DNA from: Shouchella miscanthi
GTDB lineage: Bacteria; Bacillota; Bacilli; Bacillales; Bacillaceae_D
Assembly: GCF_007725405.1 (NCBI RefSeq)
Contig: NZ_CP042163.1
Span: forward strand, 2,914,001-2,978,000
Direction: 5' to 3'
Length of the DNA stretch: 64,000 nt
Below are positions 8,859 through 18,964 of this stretch, one piece after another. The position numbers and the translations under genes are program-made. How positions within the stretch are numbered: the stretch's first letter is position 1; each line of letters starts with the position of its first letter. A model generated the notes under the pieces. It was not told where the DNA came from, ran no database searches, and saw only the letters and a list, made by a program, of their open reading frames with translations.

Positions 8859-11486
8859 TTACTTTGCGTCATACCAAGAAGAACCGCTTGACACGTCTAC
8901 CTGTAGGGGAACATCTAATGATAATGCATTTTCCATTACATTTGTAACAAGTTCCTTCAAAGCCTGTTCGTCTTCTGGCGCAACTTCAAAAATCAATTCA
9001 TCGTGTACCTGTAACAACATCGTGACTTTCAACGAAGAACTCGCTAGTTCGTCACTCATATTTACCATCGCTTGCTTAATAATATCCGCAGCCGTCCCTT
9101 GAATAGGCGTATTCATTGCCGTACGTTCGGCAAAACTACGTTGATTAAAATTACTACTAGCTAACTCAGGCAAATACCGACGTCTCGCCAATAACGTTTG
9201 AACATAACCTGTTTTCTTTGCTTCTTTTACGACATTTTCCATATATGCTTTTACATCAGGGTAGCTAGCCAAATAACGATCTATAAATGCTTTTGCTTCT
9301 TTTCGAGTGATGTTTAAATTTTGCGAGAGACCGTAATCACTAATTCCATAAACAATACCGAAGTTTACTGCTTTTGCGCTACGCCTCATTTGGTCCGTCA
9401 CTTCATGTTCTTCAACATGAAACACGTCCATAGCCGTTTTTGTATGGATATCCATATCCTTCAAAAATGCTTCTTTCATTCTTTCGTCGCCTGATATGTG
9501 TGCAAGTACTCGTAATTCAATTTGTGAATAGTCAGCAGACACCATCACCCAACCCTCTTGAGACGGTACAAATGCTTTACGGATTTTTCTTCCTTCTTCT
9601 AGTCGTATCGGAATATTTTGCAAGTTGGGATCTGTTGAAGAAAGCCGTCCAGTTTGTGTAAGTGCTTGATTAAATCGTGTGTGCACTTTTCCTGACTGCT
9701 CATCCGCTACTTTTAACAGTCCTTCAATGTAGGTTGAATACAGCTTTCCGAGCTGACGATAGAGTAAAATATGTTCAATAATTGGGTGCGAACCTGCTAA
9801 TTTCTCTAATACATCTGCACTTGTAGAATAACCTGTTTTTGTTTTCTTTACTGGCGGAAGCTCTAACGTTTCAAATAATACTTGTCCTAATTGCTTCGGA
9901 GAATTAATGTTAAACGTCTCACCAGCTTCTTTATGAATCTCTTTTTCAAGATTTGCTAATCGTGTCGATAAATCGTCACCCATGTTCTGAAGCTGCGAGC
10001 GGTCGACTTTGATGCCTTCTTTCTCCATTCGTCCTAATATAACAGATAACGGCATTTCAAGTTCTGCAAAAAGCGAAAATTGTTCGTTTTCCTTCAGCTC
10101 ATTTGCCAATATGTCTTTTAATACATACATCGCATAAGCTTTTCTAGATAAATGCGCAGCAAGCTGCTGCTCATCAGGAATTGCTTGCTTTGCCCCTTTT
10201 CCATAAACGGTTTCATCTTCTAAGACACGGACTGATCCTTTTCGAGATGCAATATCGCTCATTTCATGGGAAGAAAGAGACGGATCAAGTAAATATGATG
10301 CCATTTGTAAATCGAAAGCAACACCATGTAATTCAATATCTTGCCATGCTAACGCAACAACTGCTCGTTTCGCATCAAACAAATACTTTTCTTTCTTCTG
10401 ATCGGCCATAAACGTTTGAAAGAGATCTGACTCTACAGCAACCTTTGTCGGAATAAAGTAGCTCCCATTTTTATTTGCTAAGCCAACCCCGATAATATCA
10501 GCATGATGATAATTGTCACCGAGCATTTCAATCACTAAAGCGGATGGACTGACAAGATGATCTTCCTTTATCTCCGAAACCACTTCAAATGGCACTTTCT
10601 CCAATGCCTCTTCTTTTTGATCTTGATTGCCACCAATCCGATTTAATAAAGAATTAAATGCATATGCTTTAAACAATTCCTTAACTGCTTGATAATCAAA
10701 TCCGTTATATGCTAAGTCGTTAAGAGCCGTTTCTAACGGTACTTCCGTCATAATGGTTGCAAGTTGTTTACTTAAAATCGCTTGTTCTTTATTTTCCTCT
10801 AACCGCTCTTTAAGCTTTTTCCCTGAAACCTCATTAATCGAGTCAAGTACAGTTTCCACGTCTGAGAATTGAGTTAACAGCTTAATAGCCGTTTTCTCTC
10901 CAACACCAGGAACACCAGGGATATTATCAGAGGTATCCCCCATAAGTCCTTTTAAATCAATAATTTGTTTGGGTGTTAGCCCGTATCGCTCTTCTATTTT
11001 TGCTTCATTATAACGATCAACTTCGGTTATTCCTTTTCGAGTAAGCACGACTTCGATATGGTCATCAACAAGTTGGAGTAAATCTTTATCTCCCGTAATG
11101 ACAACAACCTCAAACCCTTCTTTTGCTGCTTCTACAGCCTGTGTTCCAATAATATCATCTGCTTCGTACTCTTTTGCTTCATATCGTTTTATAGAAAAAG
11201 CATCTAAAAGCTTATGAATCATAGGAATTTGACCGGATAATTCTGAAGGTGTTTTTTGACGCGTCCCTTTATATTCAGCATACGTCTTATGTCGAAATGT
11301 CGATTTGCCTGCATCAAATGCTACGAGTAAATGAGTGGGCTTTTCTTCCTCAAGTACTTTTAAAAGCATCGTTGTAAAACCATAAACTGCGTTCGTATAT
11401 TCCCCTTTTTCATTGCTTAAAAGCGGTAATGCGAAAAAGGCTCGGTAGGCAATACTATTTCCGTCAATTAATACTAATTTTTTCAA
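8859..11486 (-). CDS. polA: DNA polymerase I PolA
   Basis: Repair and Okazaki-fragment processing polymerase. The 875-residue protein has a 5' nuclease domain (start KKLVLIDGNS, then a helix-hairpin-helix around VPGVGEKTA), a degenerate 3'-5' exonuclease domain in which the usual DxE start is replaced by VIEMLGDN as in other Bacillus PolA, and an A-family polymerase domain with SADYSQIELR and QVHDELIFE. The open frame extends 61 codons further upstream, but that extension is not like PolA; a TTG at 11486 preceded by AGGAAGGGA gives the conserved N terminus and family length. Confidence 0.96.
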   Translation of the reverse strand: MKKLVLIDGNSIAYRAFFALPLLSNEKGEYTNAVYGFTTMLLKVLEEEKPTHLLVAFDAGKSTFRHKTYAEYKGTRQKTPSELSGQIPMIHKLLDAFSIKRYEAKEYEADDIIGTQAVEAAKEGFEVVVITGDKDLLQLVDDHIEVVLTRKGITEVDRYNEAKIEERYGLTPKQIIDLKGLMGDTSDNIPGVPGVGEKTAIKLLTQFSDVETVLDSINEVSGKKLKERLEENKEQAILSKQLATIMTEVPLETALNDLAYNGFDYQAVKELFKAYAFNSLLNRIGGNQDQKEEALEKVPFEVVSEIKEDHLVSPSALVIEMLGDNYHHADIIGVGLANKNGSYFIPTKVAVESDLFQTFMADQKKEKYLFDAKRAVVALAWQDIELHGVAFDLQMASYLLDPSLSSHEMSDIASRKGSVRVLEDETVYGKGAKQAIPDEQQLAAHLSRKAYAMYVLKDILANELKENEQFSLFAELEMPLSVILGRMEKEGIKVDRSQLQNMGDDLSTRLANLEKEIHKEAGETFNINSPKQLGQVLFETLELPPVKKTKTGYSTSADVLEKLAGSHPIIEHILLYRQLGKLYSTYIEGLLKVADEQSGKVHTRFNQALTQTGRLSSTDPNLQNIPIRLEEGRKIRKAFVPSQEGWVMVSADYSQIELRVLAHISGDERMKEAFLKDMDIHTKTAMDVFHVEEHEVTDQMRRSAKAVNFGIVYGISDYGLSQNLNITRKEAKAFIDRYLASYPDVKAYMENVVKEAKKTGYVQTLLARRRYLPELASSNFNQRSFAERTAMNTPIQGTAADIIKQAMVNMSDELASSSLKVTMLLQVHDELIFEVAPEDEQALKELVTNVMENALSLDVPLQVDVSSGSSWYDAK

Positions 11487-11522
11487 TCGGGATCTTCCCT
11501 TCCTAGCATAACTTGTATCGGT

Positions 11523-11528
11523 ATTGTA
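11523..11528 (-). promoter_or_regulatory. Possible extended -10 promoter of polA
   Basis: Minus strand TGGTACAAT (extended -10 form TGnTAnAAT) lies about 37 bp upstream of the polA start and downstream of the phoR terminator. The -35 hexamer is weak, so this is tentative. Confidence 0.4.
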
Positions 11529-11573
11529 CCATACTCGCAATTGAAAAAGAAAACAGATGGGAACGAGCGTACG

Positions 11574-11602
11574 CAAAAAAAGACAAGAGACATAGCTCTT
11601 GC
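11574..11602 (-). terminator. Terminator after phoR
   Basis: Minus strand GCAAGAG-CTATGT-CTCTTG then TCTTTTTTT. It ends the phoP-phoR transcript about 100 bp past the phoR stop. The rest of the phoR-polA gap (11603-11705) shows nothing I recognise. Confidence 0.75.
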
Positions 11603-11705
11603 CATCAAAGTCGACCGACAGAGGAATATCGATCAGGATAAGACCGTTCTTCCTAAGTGTAGGCGACAAATGTGTTGTGGATATAAACGAACTGTAAAGA
11701 TCTTG

Positions 11706-13469
11706 TTAAGCTTGTCTCTTTGGAAACAAAATTTTAAATACCGATCCCTTTCCTTCTTCACTTTCCACTTCTAGTTTTCCATGATGAGCTTCAGCCAAAT
11801 GTTTCACAATCGCAAGACCCAAGCCTGTTCCTCCAGAATTTCGACTCCTCGCTCGATCAACTCGGTAGAAACGTTCAAAAATACGAAGTCTTTCTGGCAC
11901 ACTAATGCCAATTCCTGTATCTTTCACTTGAAGCTCCACATCATTTTCTTTTTCAATTAACTTTACGTGAACCGTACCATCCGCTGGTGTGTACGCAATC
12001 GCATTTGTAACAAGGTTTAAAATAATTTGTTTTAAGCGTTGTGCGTCTCCCTCAATAGTAGATTGACCTGTTTCTGTTACATGAATGGTCATTTTCTTTT
12101 CTTCAGCTTTGCTTGAAAGCAATGTGACAACTTCATCGGAAATCCCTTTTAAGGAGACTTCTTCTAAATGGAGTAAGAACTGAGCATTTTCAATTTTAGA
12201 CAGTTCAAGTAAGTCCATGATTAGCGTTTGTAGACGATCACTTTCTTTCCAAATAATCTCCGTAAATTGCTTCGACAATTCCGGCTCTTGAAGCGCACCA
12301 TCAATTAACGTTTCCGCAAAACCTTTAATTGACGTTACCGGTGTCTTTAATTCATGAGAGACATTTGCGACGAAATCTTTGCGAATTTGTTCAAGTTTCT
12401 TTTGCTCTGTTATATCATGGAGTACAATCGTTACCCCACGCAAACGACCGGAATCTGTCACAACAGGAGCCCCGTAGACGTCATAGAATTTCGTGACAAA
12501 ATGATCTGTCCATTCGATTTGTCCTCGTTGTTTTGTTTCAGTCATATAGACCGACTGGACAAATTTACTAAGATTATCACTTGGAATAATTTCATAGTAA
12601 GGCTTACCTGTTATTTCCTGCGCTTTAACGAAAAACAGTTGTTCTGTTGTTCGATTTACCAGCTCTACATCGCCACGAACATTAATAAATAATAACGCAC
12701 TCCCCATATGATCAATCAAAGCAGCCATTTGTTCTTGCTGTACTTTATGACGCCTTGACAGTTGTTCTAGATTGTATGCGAGTATATTAATGGAGCGACC
12801 TAAGCGTCCCAGTTCTTTATGTTGATCTTCAAACGTCCGTGTTTTATAGTCACCTTCTGCTAAACGAATCGCTGCCTCTGTCGCATGATCAATCGGTTTA
12901 ATAATTTGCTTTGTAATGCGTGTAACAAGAATAAATAGAATGAAAAATGCAATGAAAAAGCTTGCTGCAATGACGAACCATACGGTTTGATTAATTTGGT
13001 TAAGTGATTCTACTGATAAACCTACACGAATATAACCTAGAAGCATTTCATCTTCATAAAGAGGTAAAGCATAATAAAGCAAGTCCTCACCGATTGTCTC
13101 ACTATACCTTAGTTCAACGTCGTTATCAGCAAGGGCGCGCTTAATTTCAGGTCGATCAAGATGATTTTCCATTTCTTCTGGCTCAGCCCATGAGTCTCCT
13201 AAAACCGTTCCTGTGTCATCAATAATCGTTAAACGTCCTTCAAATAATTCACCGGCTTTAGCCGCAATTCGCTGTGCTTCCTCTTGCTCTGGAAAGCCAT
13301 TTTCCGTGACGGTCCATGTTGCTAGTGCTGTTTCGTTCTTCATTCGCTCTTCAATAAAATTTAAATACTGCTCATTTGACCAGGCACCAATGGTTAGTCC
13401 GAGTGCTAGCAAAACAAAGGTAACAACAAGCATAATGCTTACAACGAACCGATTTTTTACGTTAGTCAT
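11706..13469 (-). CDS. phoR: Phosphate-sensing histidine kinase PhoR
   Basis: Membrane sensor kinase of the PhoPR phosphate-starvation system. About 587 residues: N-terminal membrane helix, an extracytoplasmic sensor domain of about 125 residues, a second membrane helix, HAMP linker, PAS domain, a HisKA domain with the phosphorylated His near residue 372 (VSHELKTP) and an HATPase domain with GTGLGLAIVKHL. The ATG at 13469 overlaps the phoP stop by 8 bp (ATGACTAA), giving translational coupling; upstream in-frame codons lie inside phoP and are discounted. The neighbourhood phoP-phoR-polA-mutM is the same as in B. subtilis. Confidence 0.94.
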   Translation of the reverse strand: MTNVKNRFVVSIMLVVTFVLLALGLTIGAWSNEQYLNFIEERMKNETALATWTVTENGFPEQEEAQRIAAKAGELFEGRLTIIDDTGTVLGDSWAEPEEMENHLDRPEIKRALADNDVELRYSETIGEDLLYYALPLYEDEMLLGYIRVGLSVESLNQINQTVWFVIAASFFIAFFILFILVTRITKQIIKPIDHATEAAIRLAEGDYKTRTFEDQHKELGRLGRSINILAYNLEQLSRRHKVQQEQMAALIDHMGSALLFINVRGDVELVNRTTEQLFFVKAQEITGKPYYEIIPSDNLSKFVQSVYMTETKQRGQIEWTDHFVTKFYDVYGAPVVTDSGRLRGVTIVLHDITEQKKLEQIRKDFVANVSHELKTPVTSIKGFAETLIDGALQEPELSKQFTEIIWKESDRLQTLIMDLLELSKIENAQFLLHLEEVSLKGISDEVVTLLSSKAEEKKMTIHVTETGQSTIEGDAQRLKQIILNLVTNAIAYTPADGTVHVKLIEKENDVELQVKDTGIGISVPERLRIFERFYRVDRARSRNSGGTGLGLAIVKHLAEAHHGKLEVESEEGKGSVFKILFPKRQA

Positions 13470-14181
13470 TTGAGATTGGTTCTTCCAACTTATAGCCCAG
13501 CCCACGAATCGTCTTAATGTACACAGGCTTTTTCGGATTTGGTTCGATCTTTTCTCTCAAGTGGCTAATGTGTACATCGACTATTCGTGTATCACCAACA
13601 AATTCATAATTCCATACAGCATTAAGAAGCTGGTCTCTCGTTAACACCCGGCCTTTATTCTCAGACAAGTAGACGAGTAGCTCAAACTCTTTTGGTGTCA
13701 AGGTTAGCAAATCCTGCTTTACGTATACTTCATAATTGTCTGGGTAAATGGTTAAGTCTTTTATGACGCGTCCCTTCCCTTTTACAGCTACATCTTCTTT
13801 AGTAGCCTGTGTCTGGTCGACCCGACGTAAAATGGCACGGACTCTTGCGGATACTTCTCGAGGTGAAAATGGTTTAGTCATATAGTCATCGGCACCTAAT
13901 TCTAGACCGAGTACTTTATCAAATTCATCATCTTTAGCCGTTAGCATTAAAATTGGTACAAAAATATGTTCCTGCCTTAAATTGCGACACACATCCATTC
14001 CATCCATACTTGGTAACATAAGATCAAGTATGATTAAATCGAAAGGAACTTCTTTTGCTCGCTCAAACCCAGCTAGTCCATCTAACCTCGTTTCCACTTC
14101 AAAGCCAGCCTGTTCTAAGTTGTACTTGAGTAAGGTGGAAATGGATGGTTCATCATCGACTACTAAAATGCGCTTTGCCAT
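13462..14181 (-). CDS. phoP: Phosphate response regulator PhoP
   Basis: OmpR-type response regulator, partner of PhoR. The 239-residue protein has a receiver domain with the acidic pair Asp9-Asp10, phosphoacceptor Asp53 (LIILDLMLP) and Lys in MTKPFSPRE, then a winged-helix DNA-binding domain (LTPKEFELLVYL ... VDVHISHLREKIE). It lies directly upstream of and overlaps phoR. Other OmpR regulators are similar, but the locus next to phoR, polA and mdh makes PhoP the best call. Confidence 0.93.
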   Translation of the reverse strand: MAKRILVVDDEPSISTLLKYNLEQAGFEVETRLDGLAGFERAKEVPFDLIILDLMLPSMDGMDVCRNLRQEHIFVPILMLTAKDDEFDKVLGLELGADDYMTKPFSPREVSARVRAILRRVDQTQATKEDVAVKGKGRVIKDLTIYPDNYEVYVKQDLLTLTPKEFELLVYLSENKGRVLTRDQLLNAVWNYEFVGDTRIVDVHISHLREKIEPNPKKPVYIKTIRGLGYKLEEPISND

Positions 14182-14274
14182 ATAGGTAGTTGCACTCCTT
14201 TTTCTTGTGTTTGAACGGTCTTATCCTATCTTCTCTCTATTCTCTCTTAAGTATAGCAAAAATATAAGAATGTG

Positions 14275-14718
14275 CTATTCCTTTATATCAGGAAGGATTG
14301 TTCGGTAAGGTACAGGTGAATTTAAAACGGTTGATGTATTAATGGTTCCGTACGGTATTAATCGATCAATAAGAGCACGCATACTATTCACATCCGACAC
14401 AGCGGCTTTTAAAAAGTAGCTTACTTCTCCAGTTACTCGATGGCACTCGATAATTTCTGCTTCATCCTTTATAACCTCTTCAAAATCCGATAGCGCCACT
14501 TTCAACCCGCTAACTTGTATTAAAAGCAAGATATCCTTGCCGATTTCTTTTAATGATACCCGCGCTGTAAACCCTTCAATAACACCTTTTTCTTGTAAAC
14601 GTACGAGACGTTCTGACATACTCGGTCGGCTTAATGCCAGCTCCTTTGATAATTCACTAATTGTCATCCTGCCATTGTCTTGAAGCAGCTTTAGGATATC
14701 GCAATCCATTTTATCCAT
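14275..14718 (-). CDS. Lrp/AsnC-family transcriptional regulator
   Basis: 147-residue regulator with an N-terminal winged helix-turn-helix (MDCDILKLLQDNGRMTISEL, then LSRPSMSERLVRLQEKGVI) and a C-terminal RAM/AsnC ligand-binding domain (HRVTGEVSYFLKAAV). Such proteins bind amino acids and often regulate an adjacent transporter or themselves. The start at 14718 is chosen since AAAGG lies 11 nt upstream; a GTG at 14730 overlaps that signal. It is divergent from the YitT-like gene across 149 bp containing repeated TTGTTA sequences. B. subtilis has no Lrp gene between phoP and mdh. Confidence 0.88.
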   Translation of the reverse strand: MDKMDCDILKLLQDNGRMTISELSKELALSRPSMSERLVRLQEKGVIEGFTARVSLKEIGKDILLLIQVSGLKVALSDFEEVIKDEAEIIECHRVTGEVSYFLKAAVSDVNSMRALIDRLIPYGTINTSTVLNSPVPYRTILPDIKE

Positions 14719-14803
14719 TAAGAAAATCACCTTTTTTCATTTTGTACAAATAATTTATCATTTCCCTTCATTTATTAAACCACATTTTAGAAGATCCTAC
14801 TAG

Positions 14804-14849
14804 TTGTTATACAAAACTCCTTCATTGTTATATAAACTTATAGTAACAA
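14804..14849. promoter_or_regulatory. Repeated TTGTTA sites between lrp-like and yitT-like genes
   Basis: TTGTTATA occurs at 14804-14811 and again at 14825-14832, 21 bp apart (two helical turns), and an inverted TAACAA sits at 14844-14849. Lrp-type proteins bind several sites on one DNA face, so this is a candidate operator for the neighbouring regulator. It is 18 bp upstream of the plus-strand start at 14868. Confidence 0.4.
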
Positions 14850-14867
14850 TAACGTGTAGGTGATTGA

Positions 14868-15491
14868 ATGATTTTTTTCCGAAAGGCCATTGCGATTTTA
14901 TTAGGTTGTTTCATTGTTTCGATTGGCGTTTTATTGCTCCGTCACGCTGGTCTTATTACTGGCGGAACAGCTGGTTTGACCTTAACCTTATCCTATTTAG
15001 TTAACCTTCCTTTTTCCTTACTCTTTTTCCTAGTAAACATACCGTTTTACATATTTTCTTTTATAAGAATGGGCTTAAGCTTTACAATTGTGACGATGCT
15101 ATCGGTTACATTTTTATCCTTGTTAACAGCGGTTGATACGTTTTTACCTTCTTTTACAGTCCCAATGTTTTTTGGAGCTGTCCTAGGTGGGGTTAGCATT
15201 GGGACAGGATTAACGCTTTTATTTAATCAGCAAGCTTCTTTAGGTGGGGCAAATATTCTTGCTTTGTATCTGCAAAAGAAAGCTGGAATTGACCCAGGCA
15301 AAACAAACTTTCTTTTTGATGCGTTTGTTGTACTCCTCAGTTTCCTAGTCGTCGGTCTTATCCCGGGACTGTTTTCCGTTCTGTCTATTCTTATTACATC
15401 TAAAATCATCAGCCTCTATAAACATCGCTTTATTAAACATGTCAAACCAGTTCAATTGAAAAAAGCCTCTGTCTCTGGTGCCGGAGTATAA
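14868..15491 (+). CDS. YitT-family membrane protein lacking the DUF2179 domain
   Basis: 207-residue integral membrane protein resembling the membrane part of YitT/DUF161 proteins: the conserved GLITGGTAGL motif after the first helix, five or six hydrophobic segments, and the QASLGGANILALYLQKKAGIDPG-type signature (segment near residues 122-145). Full-length YitT relatives have about 80 more residues forming a cytosolic DUF2179 domain; this one stops soon after the last helix with a short basic tail. Function of the family is unknown; a transporter role is only a guess, made slightly more likely by the Lrp-type regulator facing it. Confidence 0.8.
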   Translation: MIFFRKAIAILLGCFIVSIGVLLLRHAGLITGGTAGLTLTLSYLVNLPFSLLFFLVNIPFYIFSFIRMGLSFTIVTMLSVTFLSLLTAVDTFLPSFTVPMFFGAVLGGVSIGTGLTLLFNQQASLGGANILALYLQKKAGIDPGKTNFLFDAFVVLLSFLVVGLIPGLFSVLSILITSKIISLYKHRFIKHVKPVQLKKASVSGAGV

Positions 15492-15493
15492 TA

Positions 15494-15528
15494 GAAAAAT
15501 CCTCACGCGTAAACGCATGAGGATTTTT
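15494..15528. terminator. Bidirectional terminator between yitT-like gene and mdh
   Basis: AAAAATCCTCA ... TGAGGATTTTT stem flanked by A and T runs, lying between two convergent stop codons. Confidence 0.88.
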
Positions 15529-15530
15529 AT

Positions 15531-16475
15531 TTATGCTGTTGGTAAAGCATCCATTACATGACGAACAGAATCAGCAGACTTATTTAACTGGTCTTGTTCC
15601 TCATCTGTCAAGTCAAGCTCAATTACTTTTTCAATACCGTCTCCACCTAAAATAGTAGGAACCCCTAGATATAAGTCGTGATGTCCATACTCGCCTTCTA
15701 GATAAGCAATTGTCGGAATCACTCTTTTCTTATCTTTGACAATCGCTTCAACCATTTGCGTTAGGGATGCTGCCGGTGCATAGTAGGCACTACCGTTTCC
15801 AAGTAGTCCAACAATTTCACCGCCACCTTTTCGTGTCCGTTCAACAATTTCCTCTAAACGCTCAGGCGAGATTAATGTTGAAAGTGGCACGCCGCCAGCT
15901 GCTGAATAGCGAATAAGTGGAACCATATCATCACCGTGACCACCAAGAACAAATCCAGTAACATCTTCAACAGATAGATTTAATTCCTCGGCAATAAACG
16001 TTCTAAATCGAGCTGTATCCAATACACCCGACTGACCAATAACCCGATTTTTCGGTAATCCCGATTCTTTGAATACCGTATACGTCATCGCGTCTGCTGG
16101 ATTCGTTAACACGATGATATAGCAATCTGGAGAATGTTTGACAATTTCTTTTGTTACAGACTTCATAATTTTAGCGTTAGTGGAAACTAGGTCATCGCGA
16201 CTCATACCTGGCTTACGCGCAATTCCAGCTGTGATGACAACAACATCGGAGTCTTTTGTATCTTCATAACTCGATGTGCCAATAATTCGGGAATCAACAC
16301 CTTGTACAGGTGTTGATTCCATCATATCTAACGCTTTTCCTTTTGTCGGTCCTTCCATATCCGGAATATCAACAAGAACAACGTCGCCTAGTTCTTTTTG
16401 TGCAACCATAAGAGCCGTTGTTGCACCTGTAAAGCCACTACCGATAATTGAAATTTTTCTACGTTTAATCGCCAT
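15531..16475 (-). CDS. mdh: Malate dehydrogenase Mdh
   Basis: NAD-dependent oxidation of malate to oxaloacetate in the TCA cycle. The 314-residue protein has the Rossmann motif [11 protein letters not shown], catalytic residues in [15 protein letters not shown] and substrate arginines in [11 protein letters not shown]. It belongs to the LDH-like malate dehydrogenases of bacilli; Met-Ser-Arg-Asp (rather than the LDH Gln loop) supports malate specificity. Downstream of icd with a 41-bp gap, in the conserved citZ-icd-mdh order. Confidence 0.96.
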   Translation of the reverse strand: MAIKRRKISIIGSGFTGATTALMVAQKELGDVVLVDIPDMEGPTKGKALDMMESTPVQGVDSRIIGTSSYEDTKDSDVVVITAGIARKPGMSRDDLVSTNAKIMKSVTKEIVKHSPDCYIIVLTNPADAMTYTVFKESGLPKNRVIGQSGVLDTARFRTFIAEELNLSVEDVTGFVLGGHGDDMVPLIRYSAAGGVPLSTLISPERLEEIVERTRKGGGEIVGLLGNGSAYYAPAASLTQMVEAIVKDKKRVIPTIAYLEGEYGHHDLYLGVPTILGGDGIEKVIELDLTDEEQDQLNKSADSVRHVMDALPTA

Positions 16476-16516
16476 GCTAACATCTCCTCGTTCCCATTAT
16501 GATTCACATTTGTTGA

Positions 16517-17782
16517 TTAGAGGTTTTTGATTAGTTCATCAGCAAAACCAGAACAAGAAACTTCTGTTGCACCATCCATCAAACGTGCAAAATCATATGT
16601 CACGACTTTACTTTCAATGGTTTTATCCATTGACGACATGATCATATCAGCTGCTTCTGTCCAGCCAAGGTGACGGAGAAGTAGTTCACCAGACAATAGA
16701 ACAGAAGATGGATTTACTTTATCTAATCCAGCGTACTTAGGAGCAGTACCGTGAGTAGCTTCAAAGATTGCATGCCCTGTATCGTAGTTGATATTCGCTC
16801 CTGGAGCAATACCAATTCCACCAACTTGTGCTGCTAATGCGTCGGAAATATAATCTCCGTTTAAGTTCATTGTAACAACAACATCAAACTCTTTTGGACG
16901 TGTTAAAATTTGTTGCAAGAAGATGTCTGCAATTGAATCTTTCACAATAATTTTTCCAGCGGCTTCTGCTTCACTTTGTGCTTGATCGGCAGCTTCTCTT
17001 CCTTTTTCCTCAACAATTTTATCGTATGTTGCCCACGTAAAGACTTTATCTCCGAACTCGCGCTCAGCTAAATCGTAGCCCCAGTTTTTAAATGAACCTT
17101 CTGTATACTTCATGATGTTTCCTTTATGAACAAGCGTTACACTCTTTCTACCTTCATCCAAAGCGTATTGAATAGAAGCACGCACAATTCGTTCTGTTCC
17201 TTCTTTTGAAACTGGCTTAATACCAATTCCAGATGTTTCAGGAAAACGAATTTTATTAATGCCCATTTCATCTTGTAGGAACGCAATGACTTTTTTCACT
17301 TCATCGGAACCTTCTTGGAATTCAATTCCTGCATAAATATCTTCTGTGTTCTCACGGAAAATTGCCATATTTGTGTCTTCTGGACGTTTTACAGGCGAAG
17401 GAACACCAGTGAAATAACGAACTGGACGTAAACATGTATAAAGATCAAGCTCTTGACGAAGCGCAACGTTTAACGAGCGAATTCCTCCACCAATTGGTGT
17501 TGTTAAAGGCCCTTTAATCGCAATTAAATATTCACGTACAGCATCTAATGTTTCCGCCGGAAGCCATTCACCTGTTTGGTTGTACGCTTTTTCACCAGCT
17601 AAGATTTCTTTCCAGTGAATTTTGCGCTCTCCACTGTATGCTTTTTCTACTGCTGCGTCTAATACGCGAGATGCTGCTGCCCAAATATCAGGACCTGTGC
17701 CGTCTCCTTCAATAAAAGGTACAATTGGTTCGTTTGGTACATTTAGAACTCCGTTAGTTGTTTGAATTTTTTCTGCTGCCAT
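16517..17782 (-). CDS. icd: NADP-dependent isocitrate dehydrogenase Icd
   Basis: Oxidative decarboxylation of isocitrate to 2-oxoglutarate with NADP. The 421-residue protein shows the substrate-binding serine segment [15 protein letters not shown] and the metal-binding region [25 protein letters not shown] typical of Icd (written here in two motifs around residues 335-360). The ATG at 17782 follows GGAGGG; an in-frame ATG five codons earlier overlaps that ribosome binding site. Second gene of citZ-icd-mdh. Confidence 0.96.
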   Translation of the reverse strand: MAAEKIQTTNGVLNVPNEPIVPFIEGDGTGPDIWAAASRVLDAAVEKAYSGERKIHWKEILAGEKAYNQTGEWLPAETLDAVREYLIAIKGPLTTPIGGGIRSLNVALRQELDLYTCLRPVRYFTGVPSPVKRPEDTNMAIFRENTEDIYAGIEFQEGSDEVKKVIAFLQDEMGINKIRFPETSGIGIKPVSKEGTERIVRASIQYALDEGRKSVTLVHKGNIMKYTEGSFKNWGYDLAEREFGDKVFTWATYDKIVEEKGREAADQAQSEAEAAGKIIVKDSIADIFLQQILTRPKEFDVVVTMNLNGDYISDALAAQVGGIGIAPGANINYDTGHAIFEATHGTAPKYAGLDKVNPSSVLLSGELLLRHLGWTEAADMIMSSMDKTIESKVVTYDFARLMDGATEVSCSGFADELIKNL

Positions 17783-17848
17783 GTGTATTCCCTCCATCCA
17801 AATATGTAGAACGGATGACTCCGTTCAATTTTTACATTAAACTAGTTG

Positions 17849-18964
17849 CTATCTTGATTCAATGGAAACATATGAGCGTTTATCAGGACCAACATATTCT
17901 GCCCTTGGTCGGATTAAACGATTGTTTGCATATTGTTCTAAAATGTGCGCAAGCCATCCTGATGTGCGACTAACTGCAAAAATAGGTGTAAACAAGTCAT
18001 GCTTAATTCCAAGACTATGATAAACCGTTGCAGAATAAAAATCGACGTTTGGCAATAAACCTTTTTCTTTTGTAATCATCTCTTCAATTTGAATCGACAT
18101 ATCGTACCATTTCGTTTCATTTACAACACTTGTTAATTGTTTGGACATATCACGCAAATGCTTTGCACGAGGATCCCCATTTTTATAGACACGATGTCCA
18201 AAACCCATAATTTTTTCTTTGTTGTCTAATGCTTTTCTAAGGTATGGTTCTACTTCTTCTGGCTCATTAATGTCTAATAGCATGTTCATGACAGCTTCAT
18301 TTGCTCCACCGTGTAAAGGTCCCTTTAATGCACCAATAGCAGCTGTTATTCCTGAATAAACGTCAGACAGTGTTGCTACACAAACACGTGCAGTAAAAGT
18401 TGAAGCATTCAATTCATGATCGGCGTGCAAAACAAGTGCTTTATTAAACGCCTCTACAGATAAATCATCCGGTGTTACACCATTTAACATGTATAGAAAA
18501 TTCGCAGCAAACGATAGATCTTTGTTCGGTGGAATTGGCTCTTTTCCAGAACGAATCCGTTCAAAACCTGTCACTATTGTCGGAATTTTCGCTTGAAGTC
18601 GAACTGCTTTGTTATAATTTTCTTCTTCGTCCATCTTTTCTGCATCTAAGTCAAACAAGCCAAGCGCTGAAATAGCTGAGCGCAACGCCGCCATTGGATG
18701 TACGTCATTAATTGGATAGGCTTTCATTTGAGTGAAAATTTCTTCAGGAACTTCGGCTTCAGCAGCCAACTTCTCTGTAAACGATTTCAATTCTTCTTTG
18801 GTCGGAAGTTCACCATTCCAAAGTAAATAAATAACCTCTTCAAAGCTTGCATTTTCTGCTAACTCATCAATGCCATAGCCTTGATAGGTTAATTCATCGT
18901 CAATAATTGAACTTACGCTTGACTGTGTTGCTACAATACCTTCTAATCCACGAGTAGTAGTCAC
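17849..18964 (-). CDS. citZ: Citrate synthase CitZ
   Basis: Condenses acetyl-CoA and oxaloacetate to citrate. The 371-residue protein has the catalytic histidines in LHADHELNAST and GPLHGGANE and the segment GFGHRVYKNGDPRAKHL. Its place upstream of icd-mdh identifies it as CitZ rather than the minor CitA or methylcitrate synthase. Translation probably starts at GTG (AAGGAG ten bases upstream). It is preceded by a 324-bp leader/promoter region with hairpins. Confidence 0.96.
   Translation of the reverse strand: MTTTRGLEGIVATQSSVSSIIDDELTYQGYGIDELAENASFEEVIYLLWNGELPTKEELKSFTEKLAAEAEVPEEIFTQMKAYPINDVHPMAALRSAISALGLFDLDAEKMDEEENYNKAVRLQAKIPTIVTGFERIRSGKEPIPPNKDLSFAANFLYMLNGVTPDDLSVEAFNKALVLHADHELNASTFTARVCVATLSDVYSGITAAIGALKGPLHGGANEAVMNMLLDINEPEEVEPYLRKALDNKEKIMGFGHRVYKNGDPRAKHLRDMSKQLTSVVNETKWYDMSIQIEEMITKEKGLLPNVDFYSATVYHSLGIKHDLFTPIFAVSRTSGWLAHILEQYANNRLIRPRAEYVGPDKRSYVSIESR

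Noticed and set aside
11487-11669. N-terminal extension of PolA
   Set aside because: The TTG at 11486 has a good ribosome binding site and gives the conserved N terminus; the extension crosses the probable promoter.
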